Shown piece by piece: positions 21,501 to 33,500 of a DNA stretch of 64,000 bases. Made by a program: the position numbers and the translations under genes. The stretch lies in NCBI GenBank assembly GCA_963920685.1, contig OY987331.1:40920523-40984522 (forward strand). The letters run 5' to 3'. This DNA is from Polydrusus tereticollis. Taxonomy: Eukaryota > Arthropoda > Insecta > Coleoptera > Curculionidae. The notes below the pieces were generated by a model. The model was not told the DNA's origin. It made no database searches and saw only the letters and a program-made list of their open reading frames with translations. Within the stretch, counting starts at the first letter, position 1; each line of letters begins with the position of its first letter.

Positions 21501-24500
21501 CGTATAGACCTTTTCATTTTTGTAAAAACCAAAGATATGGTAACTATAGATCCGACAAGCCATTCATAAATACTATAAAATTGTGATGTCAAAATCGTTT
21601 CGTGGCGAGACGCTGTGAGGAGCTTGGTGGGGTCGGGAGTGGGGATTACGCTGTCTTTACACATGCATGCGACAAAACCACAGAACAATAAAGGTTAATC
21701 TAGTTAATCATAGAAGTTAATACTTTTAGCAGAGTAAGCCCAGAAAACCACGTTTTCTGTGGCGTAAGTCTGGCAAACCAAGTGGAGGGGAGCAGCTTGT
21801 ATGTTGATTTACTTTACACTGGAATACAATGATGACATCACGATTATTTGTTATTGTTCGGTCTAATAGTTACCAGGTCTTTGGTAAAAACCGTATGGGC
21901 ATCCTTGTCTAATTTCCGGGTAAAACAAGGATAGCAATACGACTGCGCTTGCGCAATAGATTCGTGACGGTATATGCATCTTGCTCTCTTTGTGGTCACT
22001 CTCTTTTTACAAATAAACTTTAATGGAATACACAGAATTGCGAGGCATCTCAAGTCATATTTTCAATGCATGCGTTATGAAAAATTGTATGCGCAACTCG
22101 GGGCGACTCAACGATTTCACGAGTGTGATTTCTAACTTCACACTCGTGAAATCGATGACTTTCGCCCCTTGTTGCGCAATATACTATTTCATGTAGTAGT
22201 AGTTGAAACGAAAAGTATGTTTATAAAATTCCATTTTTATTTTAATAATAGATATGTTATCTAACGAAATAAACATAATATAATGAACCAGGCGCGGATC
22301 CAAAAAGGAGGGGGGGGGGAGGGATAGAATTAAAAAAAACTGGCGTGAAATTAAATAATGTATCATACATCTGTTCAATGTAAATATTAGAATAGTGGAC
22401 AAAAACAAAATTCGTGCTACCACATAAAAACAATCAACAAGAAGCAACGAAATAAAAAAAAATACGCTAGTATCAAAGACATTATAGTTCTAATGTCTCT
22501 GGCTAGTATGTATCGATTTTATTATCGGTGCGAATAAAGATCGAGATGGTTAATGCTGTAGAGTGATAAAGGCATAAAGTCATGTTATGTCAGCTGACTC
22601 GGATGTTTTTAACGATATATTATTTTGATTTTTGGGTTGACTTCTTTAGTAGCTAGAAAGTGACACATCATAAAAGTCTAACCTCAACAAACCACTTTCT
22701 TAGCTAAAAAATAGTATAGCGGCATACCCAACTAGCTGAAGACTTTACGTCGAGCAGTAAATCTTATTCAAGAGCACGCAGGAAAATTTGAGATAGGGTT
22801 GGGGTTGCTCGACTGCCGACGACATTACGTTTAATTGGTAATCGTCGGACTTTCATTTGTTTTTTCAAACAGATAATGTAACGTGTGTTTAAACGCGACT
22901 TTAGACTACCTTAAGATCTATTTTTAAAATATTTATTCAGTTTCAAGAACAATTTTGTCATGTTGAGGTTAACCAAAATCTGACGTTAACGGAAATATCT
23001 TATCTAAGCACAATATTATGTAGGTACATCCTTCGTTAAATATTTAGAACTCCAAACCACAAATATTATTTTAAAAACTGTATGATATTAAATTTACTCG
23101 AAATGCAGAATTGTTTAATATAAGATAGCGTGTTATGAAACGGATTTAATATACAGAGTGGCCCTTAAGTACATTTAAATATTTTAGGGTGAAGAACTCT
23201 AAGACCTTCAAAGAAAAGAAAGTCCGCAAATGGTTCAATTATAGTATACAGACTCATACAGAGTGTTAAACATTTTAAACAAAAAAAAATATGTACGCCA
23301 TTGGTTTTCTCCTTATTGATAATAAAGTTATGTAGGCAGTTTAATGTCTAATGCAAGGTATCATTTGATTTTCTTCATTATGCGACAGTTAAAAAAAAAT
23401 AATTGCGTAAAATCACTTTTTAGTGGCTGCAAATTTCAAAAAATTATTCTTAGATTTTTAAAATATTAACAAGATTCGTTTTTTTAAAGAATTTTAACAC
23501 CCTGTATCTTAGGAGGATTGTTAGTTTTTATCTTTAAAAGTGTGTTATAATTTTTTAAAGTACTTTTGTAATTTATACTGTCTTTGAAATTTTTTAATTA
23601 AAATTTTTTGTAATACTGATAATATCAGTATAGAAATTTAATGGTTTTTATTAGATTGACTAGGTTAATCTAAGGAATTCGGTGATTATATTTTTCACCT
23701 GTTTATTAAAAAAATGACTTTTTGATAATAATTTAAGATCTGCACTGCCCAATGAGGATTTAAATGGCCGCAATTTTTTAATATTGATTTATTTTAAGTA
23801 AATTTATGAATACAGTAGATTCTCGTTACAGTGAATATACTATATAATGAACCATCCACTCTAGTGAATACACAAATATTAACATCGACCTCTATACCGG
23901 GTGTCCACGGAAGGTGGCTCGCCCCTATAACATTTGTTTTTAAAGATAATGGAATGAAATTTGGAGGATTCGTATGCGATATAAAACTGCATTTTTTAAC
24001 GGGTGATTCAACTTTGTAGAACTTCCGGCTTTAAGTGACATAAACTTTCTTTTTCAATGAGACACCTGGTATATTTTTACTTTCTTTTAATCCATTTGAC
24101 ATTCTAAATATAACCGTGTATCACTTGTCCCTTTTTGTCATATTTTTTCTATTACTTTTTAATTTCATTTTTTAATCTAGAAGGCTATGAATACGTTAAA
24201 ATCACTAATTTCAGTCCTAACATCTTTGACAAAATACAACTTTACTGTTTTCGGTCAAAACCTATCTGCTGTGTCAAATTAAATTTTGAAACCTGTATTA
24301 CTCATTTTTTTCAAATGGCAACATGATGGCTCGTCGGGTTAGGAAAAAAGAGCATTTTATTACAATTAATTTGATACCACACACTATTAGGTTTTAAACA
24401 AACTTCCTTTAAAAAACTGTAAAAATGTTACGCTTTGTACGACACAAACAATTAATAAGAAACGTAAAATCAATAACGTCGCACTCGAAACAAGCGGAAT

Positions 24501-27500
24501 TCGAAATTTTCGAGAAAGCGGTCGTTCAATTACTACGAGAAATTGGAGATGAAGACAGTGAAGTTGCTGCAAATCCCATTGTAAGAGACAAGTTGATTTC
24601 CACTGGTAAAGCATTAAAATCTTTAAATACTGTTATTCAATGGGCTGAAGAAAATTTGAATGAACTGGAAAATTCTAGTGTAGTTGCTCTTCAAGACCTG
24701 AGAGCCAAACTGATTCAAAAAGTTCACACTATCCCAACAAAGCAAAGTAAATTAACAGACTCTTTCATTAAACGAACTAATTTTATTTTACGTTTTTTTT
24801 TTTATTTTCTATTACATATACAGAGTTGCAAAAAAGTCGGGCATAATGCCTGTAACTTTTGAATTACGTCATATACGAAAAAGTGACCTTTATGAAAGTT
24901 GTTCAGTAAATCATTCCCCACATTCCTACCTGCATGGATCCTTTCTGTCATTTCTAGTTGGGTTGCCATAGAGACTAACTTACTTTTTTTAATTAGAACA
25001 TCCTGTATATGATTGCATGTTTGGATTCTACTGGGAAAACTCCGATTTTTTTGTATTTCAAATCTTCACCTATCTGCAAGCGTTTCCGAGGTAATGTCAG
25101 ATCAAAAATGAAAAACTTACCCACCAGTTAAGTCAAGGTGTTTTTATGACAGCGACCTAAGAAGTATCAATTTTGAGTTTCTGTTGTCTGATTTCTAGTT
25201 TGTTTACACTATGGTTCATCTGAATGAGAAGCAACGAGTTGAAATTTTTAATAGTGAGCGGTTACGGAAATATGAAGAGATCGCAAGATCAGGTTTGTCA
25301 ACTTTTCAATGAATTATATCCATATAGGCCTCCAATAAATCAGTCAACGATGTGTCGAGTGGTAAAGAAATTTCGAGAAACAGGCAGTGTTAGGGAAGCC
25401 CCTAAATCAGGTTGACCTAAAACAGCAACCGGGGGAGACAAAGCTTTGGATATCATGCTCTCAATACATGAAAATCCAACACAATCATCCAGGCCAATGG
25501 CAATGGATTTTAATGTGTCTCATCAGTCAGTGAAAAATTTGTTTAAGCAGGAAAAGTTGCATCCCTACAAGATAAAGTTGGTGCATGAGTTAGACGAAGA
25601 CGATTTTGATAGAGCTGAATTTTGTGAGCTGATGATTGAAAGATGCAATAACGATAATAACTTCGCAACAAATATCATTTTCTCGGATGAAATTTCTTTC
25701 CATTTAAATGACATTGTTAATAGACGCAATTATCGTTATTGGTCTGCTGAGAATACTCACTGGTTCCAGGAAGGTCATACTCAGAGGCCCGAAAAAGTTA
25801 ATGTTTGGGCGGGCATAGTTGGTAGACATATTGTGGGACCTTTTTTCATAGATGGTAATTTGAATGGCGAAAAATATCTGGACCTCCTCAGGAATCACAT
25901 AATCCCTTCTTGCAGAATGTTTTCACCATGTGTAAATAATGGCATAAACAAACAGGTATGGTTCCAGCAAAATGGAGCACCTGCGCATTATGCGGCAAAT
26001 GTTAGACAATACATAAGCGAACAATTTCCAGGACGTTAGATAGGCAGAAGAGGTGCTATTGACTGGCCAGCGCGATCCCCGGACTTAACCCCGCTCGACT
26101 TCTTTTTGCGGGGACACTTAAGAAACAAATTCTACGTTAACCGTCAAAATTACTTAGAATCTTTAAAAGTCAGAATTAGTGCTGAAATTCGGGCCATTCC
26201 AGAGGACTTCCTTTTAAACCTTACTATAGACGGCCTCAAGGATCGACTGGCGCTCTGCTTAGCAGAAAATGGTGGTCATTTTGAACACCTGATCCAGCTG
26301 TAGCATCACTGGCCTCTAGAGAGTCTTATTTAAAATGGGATTCAGATATCGCACAATTGACCAGAAGCAAGTACTTATGGAATGCCAGCGATTAGAAAGT
26401 CCTAGGGAACCGCCTCCTAAATATTGAACTACCCTGTATTTTAATCTAATTATTTCCTTGCTGGGAAACAGATTGCCGAAAAGTATTTTTAAATGGTGCT
26501 CAGTGATAATAAGCTAAAAAAACTCCCCCTATATTTCTGGAACTAAGACCCCTACCCGCATCTGACTAATCAACAATAATGCCAGTTCTATTTTCCCTCC
26601 TTAACAACGCAACCAACCAATAAAAAATGTAATTCGTTACAGTTCTTTGCACGAAAAATGATTCTGATTTAATGACTGAAATAAAGTGGATGCCAAGTGC
26701 GGTCGTAAATACCCGTGAATCCCCAGTATTCAATTTCGGGGCCGCATTATAATGATTTCTAGGTAAGGTTAAATTAAAATAAGATAATTTTAAATGTTTA
26801 AAAATCCCCCTATAGCAGGTATTTTCAGAGATTAAATGTCACTTTATTTCTCACGGGAAGTGTTCAGTTGTATTGCAATATCATTCTACGAAATATTATA
26901 TTATACGTATAAAGCAGCATTATGTAGCGTCCGTGGAAAACATTGACAGAGCTTCTTCAAATGTTCCGGTGAAGAAAAAGCATTTATCACTCGATGCTAG
27001 GAACATTGTAAAAACTGTGTATATTCTATGCTTAACAGGGGACTTTACATAGTGCTACTGCAAGTAAAACCAGTTACTTGACTTCTACAACTCTGACTAC
27101 AATGAAGAGAATCGTGTCAAATCCCATCAAATCAAGAAAGAAGCGTAAAGATGCCGATTCCAATAAATGTTTCGACGCAGCCGACAAGGACGAAAGAGGC
27201 GAAAAGTCTACACCGTGTACGAAGAGCATCGTGTACCTATATTAGAAACTCTGAAGCAACGGCCCACTAATGACGAAACCCAAATAAGCTGTAGCATCAC
27301 TAGCCTTAGGAGAGTTTTGTTTAAAATAGGCTTCATATTTCGGACAATTGACAAAAAGCAAGTACTACTATGAATCCCAGCGATTACAAGAATGGCGTCG
27401 TCAGTATATAACATCGGTAAGAAAATATCATTCTGAAAATCGTTCAATAATTTACCTATATGGGACATGGTTTGACACGCAGGACAAACCATTCAAAGGA

Positions 27501-30500
27501 TAGTCCGATTCTTCCGGCAGATGTAAAGCAAGAGCTCAGTCAAATAAAGGAAAAATAATTACCATTTTACATGCCGGATCAGAAAACGGTTGGATCCCAA
27601 ATACCTTGTGCAAAGAATATTAAAGACTCCTGCGTAGACTTCCATAAAGATACAATGGCAGAACTTTTTGAAGAATGATTCAAAAATTGTCGTTTACCAA
27701 ACCTTTCTCAGAATAGCGTGATAGAAATGGACAATGCCAGCTAACACAGTCGCCAATTATAAAAGGCTCCAGGTTCAAATAATACGAAATTGGAGATTGA
27801 AAAGTACATGGCGGCAAGCGATGTATATTTTGAAGAATGTTATAAAAAAAATGATATTTAAGAAGTTTCAAAGGCATTCTGTATAAAAACAAGTATATGT
27901 TTGCGACGCATTGGCAGAGGAAATGGGACATACTGTGCTAGGGCTCCCACCTAATTATTGTATTTTTAATGCAATAGAGCACATGTGGCACCAATTAAAA
28001 TCAATTGTTAGGTCAGAAAATACTTCTCCGACTTTAAGCTATAGTGTTGTAGAATTAATAAAAAAATGGGTTGATGATATTTCCCCAGGTAGTTGAAAAA
28101 ATTCAATCCATCATATAATTACTGTAGAAAATTCTTATGTTACTCTGCATGATACAATTAAACCGATTATAATTAATTTAAATGAGGATAGCGACAGCGA
28201 AACAGAACTAGATGTAGAATAACATTATACATTAATTGAATCATAGATATCTCCGGGGTGAAGATTACTCATATTAAACAGGAAAGAAAAATCCAAAATT
28301 CTTCACAAATATTTAATAATTCGCTCTACGCGTTTCGGTTTCTTAAACCATTTTCAAGAGCTATCTAAAAAGTTTATTCATATAATAATCTCAATTATAA
28401 TTCAAAATAATTTGGTGTTACTCACATAATATAAACAAAAACTTTACATTAAGGACACAAACAAGCTCACAATGGCGAGCAAAAAATTTAATGGCATGCT
28501 TAAGAGGGTGTTGACTGACCCCTTGGATAAGACCATATAGCTATTTATGTATCAAGGGCGTTACGGGGACTATAATGCCCTGAAGGTAGAAATAGCCCGA
28601 GGGCCTCTGGCCCGAGGGATAGGTTTCTGCCTGATGGGCATTATAGTCCAGTAAAGCCCGTGGTGCATACAATGCTTTATGTTTTACCTAAAAAAGAGTT
28701 TTTCAATGACTAATTACATTATTTATTCGCAATATAAAAAATAAGTTGCACCTGTACCTGTATACGTAAGTAGATAATGACTGGTGTTAAGTTTGACTTT
28801 GATGTTTCTGTCAGTTAGTCAGTTGGCATTTTTTATTTAACGATTTGCTCAAAATGGAAGAAATTCCACAAAATATAAGAGAAAAGGTCATAAAAGCGAC
28901 CGAAAATCTTTTGCCAGTTAAATCAAGGCAACAGTATGATCGGGAGTATGGCATATTTGGTATTTGGAAAGATACGAACACAATTCTTCAAATAACCGAA
29001 AACGTTTTAATGGCATATTTCCAGGAACTGGTAAGTTATTGATTTTATTTTAATACATATGTTTAACAAACTTTATTATTTTTAGTCGGAAAAATACAGT
29101 CCGAACTCTCTCTGGACCAAGTATTCTACCCTAAGGTCTACGTTGATGGTCTATGAAAATATAGACATTTCGCAATACCATCGTCTCATATCTTTTTTAA
29201 AAGTTAAGTCGAAAGGATACGTCCCGAAGAAGTCTAAAGTTTTGGAAGGAGAACAAATATTAAAATTTATTAAGAAGGCTCCTGATGATATCTACTTGGT
29301 ACACAAAGTCATATTGGTAATGGGTGTTTTTGGAGGTTTAAGACTGTTCTTCTATACAAAATAGCGTTAGTGCTACCACCGCTGCTACCATCACAAAAAA
29401 CACCGACCATTCTATAGTGGGATCAGCTACATTTTCCGGGACATTTCAAAATTGTAATTTTTATTTTGGAAATAAAGTTTAATTTTTAGTATTGTTTAAA
29501 GAAAAAATTATTTTTTGTATAAACTTGATCTTTATTGTGAGAGAAATAAAATTGGATAAGCAATAAAATTTCCATATTAGCGCATTAGGGTAATATAAGC
29601 GGGCATTATCATAATGCCCGCTTATAATGCCCTAGGTGTGATAGCAGGTATTATTGCTATCATAACATATTCCGTTTCTAAGGTATTATAGATCAATAAT
29701 AGATAGGTAAAACATAAACATCTTTTCAACCTCCTAGGTATATAAGGCTTACTTTTTTGGGCACTGTTTCTCTGAGAGTGGGTAATGTATTGAAGTCTTT
29801 AAACAACAATTTAAAAATAGCTTACAAATCGGTAAACAATTTACGTAGCTTATTCTCGAGAGTAAAGGATTCAATTAACGTGCTTGACAAGAGTGGGGTG
29901 TATTTGTTGTCCTGTAACTCTTGCACGGCTAAATATGCTGGTCAGACAGGACGTAGTTTTAATGTTAGAATAAAAGAACATTTAAACTCTCAGAAATCGC
30001 CTAATGACAGGAGATCAGCTTTTGGCCTACATTTAAGAGAGAATTTACATAGTTTTAATACTAAAGACAACTTTAAAATGCTACATAATGCGAATAAAGG
30101 CCTAAAGCTGAATTTTTTAGAAAACATTGAAATAGCGAAATTAGAGATAAATAATCAAATTGAGTGTTTGAACGATCCTGTTAGCGCCCACTATAGGGAA
30201 GCGGCGAGAATTGTAAACGAGTTTAAGTAGTGAATGATTGTTTAAATAATGGAACCTCTCTTTGTGCAATCTAGATGTCGCTCTGGTTCGGTGTATTTTG
30301 TTTTATTTTTTAAGTGTTTTATTTTTAAATGTTTTTTGGGTTTATCCCGTTGATCAATTTTATATAGTTAGTAAACCTGTGCTCGCCATTGTGAGCTTGT
30401 TTGTGTCCTTAATGTAAAGTTTTTGTTTATATTATGTAAGTAACACCAAATTATTTTGAATTATAATTGAGATTATTATATGAATAAACTTTTTAGATAG

Positions 30501-33500
30501 CTCTTGAAAATGGTTTAAGAAACCGAAACGCGTAGAGCGAATTATTAAATATTTGTGAAGAATTTTGGATTTTTCTTTCCTGTTTAATAAACATTATACA
30601 TTTCATTAAATTAATATAACACGTCATATGAGTATATTTACTTCATTTCCTTAGTCCGAGCCTTTATTTCAGCTTTAAACTTTACATATTTAGTCTTATT
30701 TCTTATATTCATAAACGATATTCAAAATGTAATTGATGTGGAGTAGCAAATATTTGCTGATGATCTGAAATTTTATGTTTCGGTTAGGTCTTACTCTGAC
30801 TGCGAAAAATTGCAGAATAATGTCAATGCAAATAATAACTGGTGTGTTGGTAATGGACTCTTACTCAATGCTAAAAAATTGACGATTAGTCGGAGAACAT
30901 CACTACTGAATTTTGACTACGTCATTGATGGGAAGAGATTGAAAGGAGTGGAGAATGTCAAAGACTTGAGCGTCATTGTGGACTCAAAACTGACTTTCAA
31001 TGATCACATTACTAAGGCAGTTTCAGAAGCTATGCAAATGCTTGGTTTTATTATTCGAAATTGTAACTCTTTTCGAGATATAGAAACACTTAAGGTTCTA
31101 TATCTAACGTTGGTAAGAAGCAGGCTTGAGTATGGATCACTTATATGGGCACCTGTTTAAATTAGGGATAGCTGTTGAGCAGGTTCAGAGAAAGTTCATA
31201 AAATATTTTGCCTTAAAAACGGATGGGGTATACCCACAAATCGGTATAGATAATAATGTCCTTTTGGCTAGGTTTAGTTTGGAAAGTTTGGAAAAACGTA
31301 GAGATATTGTTCTTGCATAAACTTGTTAATGGAAAGTCTTCTGTCCTTACTTGTTGGGTGAATTAAACTTTAATGTACCTAGAATTGCTAATAGGCATAG
31401 CAACTATTTCTACTTATCAGCAGCAAACACTAATGTGATGTATGTATCACCCGTGCATAAGATGTGTTCGACCTATAATAAAATATCGAACACATGCGAC
31501 TTGAGCATGAATTACAACCAGTTCCTTCGCTTGTCTTCAAATTCTCTGTGATATGTGGTGTACTTAAAAACTGTGATAGTCATGTAATAATAATACCTAT
31601 TATAAAAGTATATTTGCAAAATTTATGTTATATTGTAGATTATCGGCCCTGTAAATTACATTCTTGGGCTTTGTTGAAATAAATAAATAAGTAAATATTT
31701 ATTGTCCACCCAATGGGATCGACCCTTTAGTTCTATTGCAGTTAAAAGGTCAAAACCATTAATCGTGAAAAAGACTTTATCTTTAAAGAATTAATATTTT
31801 CCTTACCTGTATTGCTTATTCATAGTGACGTACACAACTGGATTAACACAGCTAGCCAAATAGATCAGAAGATACCCCAATACATGAAGAGGAGCGTGTC
31901 TAACTTCATTATCAAAAATTTTCACGATAGTTATCGGCAGATAACACACAACGAAACATATAAAAATAACTAACACCATCTTGGTGATCTTCATTTCGCT
32001 TCTTTTAAATTTATTTGCATTTGTACTATGTTGAGCCAGTCGCTGGTGTGATTTTCTGACCACCCAGTATATATTCGAGTAACATAGCACGATGATCACT
32101 GATGGTAAAGCAAATCCTATGATAAAGAGAGCTGTTTTTGAAGAATGGCCTAAAAATAAAATGGGTAATTAACTAAAAAACAAATCTTTAACGCTAGCAA
32201 TAACTTCCCCCCCTACTCTGTGATGTATAATATACAGCGTGTTTCATTAATACTGTAAAAATTTCAGGATTAGTTTCCTACTGAAAAATATGGAAAAAAA
32301 AAACTCCTATAAACATAATAATATGTCCGAAAATGCTTCTTTTCGAAAATACAGGTCGCTATATTGTCAGTTTCTTAAGTTAGTCAGATTTGGCTTTTAC
32401 TTTTATTCATTATTCATGTCTTCCTTTTCGGTGACTATTGAAGCTGGGTTTGGGTGTTTTTTTTCATTGTTCTTCCAGATGTTTATTGCTTCTTTGTTTA
32501 TTTTCATTATTTCTTAAGATTAATTTGATGTCATTTTTGAATATATTCTATTTCATTTAGTTGAGCTAGGGTGGGAGCCAATCTTTAGGGAAACGGTATG
32601 AGTGTAGAGGATTTGAACGTATGTGTGAGTTTATTATAATTGGGTTGGTCGATACGTCTGTCCATCTATGGTAGTTTGTTATTAGTTTAGTCATGTGTTG
32701 TTCCATTGTCTCTAAGTTTGCATCGTTATGAAGTACTGTCACTGGTACATGTCTTTGTGAGTTAGTTATTATTCGTAACGTCTTATTTTGTATTATTTGT
32801 AGTTTTTTGAGTCTCGTCTTGTTTACTGTGCACCATGTGGATGCTCCGTATGTTAGGACAGGTCGTATTATTGTCTTGTATATTGTGAGTTTTATCGAGT
32901 TGTTAACTTTACTACTTCTAGATATTAAAGAATACGGAAATACAGGGGTTTACAATTTATAAGCGGAACAAAAAATATGTACGCCACTGCCGTTTTCGAT
33001 CATTTTTGATAACATTGTTATGTGGGCAGTTTAATGTCTAATGCAAAGTACCTTTTGATAATTTTTTGATATCGACTTTGTTTAGGTTAGGATAAATGTA
33101 ATTTTATCAAACTCTGATATGGGCATAGTGATAGGCAAATAAATGCCATTTATTTTTTGGATTATTCTTATTTTCGAGGATGATTGCTCAAAGCGACTTC
33201 TATCAAGTATGCCTTTTTCACGTAAAAATAATGGAGAAATCTATTTTTTTATTTAAAAATGTTACACAAGCACGTATAAAAAAGTTATGACTCCTCAAAA
33301 AAAAGTCAAAATACATTTAGGTGGCGCCCACTACATGTGGGAGCCATAATAACATCAAGTTCGAATTTTGAATGTTAAGAAACCCCTATACTCTGTTGCT
33401 TAATGCCAGAGAGTAATAAAATGTAAATTTGCAATGACAGGACCCATTAGGCAGGGTGGACAAAAGTTGAATTGTATATTTTAGGTAAATTGCAATGATA

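Larger units (their letters stand above)
28275..30589 (+). mobile_element. Penelope-like element with inverted terminal copies, hosting a Crypton-like element
   Basis: The left arm (28275-28484) and right arm (30380-30589) are about 210-bp inverted copies, ending in TGCTCGCCATTGTG. Penelope-like elements often carry an inverted partial copy of their terminal repeat. The right arm has the hammerhead-like hairpin at 30504-30529. The GIY-YIG gene lies at 29757-30230. The reverse transcriptase part is missing. The Crypton-like element occupies 28560-29640. Confidence 0.85.

Noticed and set aside
30504..30529. Calling a canonical hammerhead ribozyme
   Set aside because: One extra base separates the CUGANGA-like core from stem II and stems I/III were not demonstrated, so it is kept as a hypothesis only.
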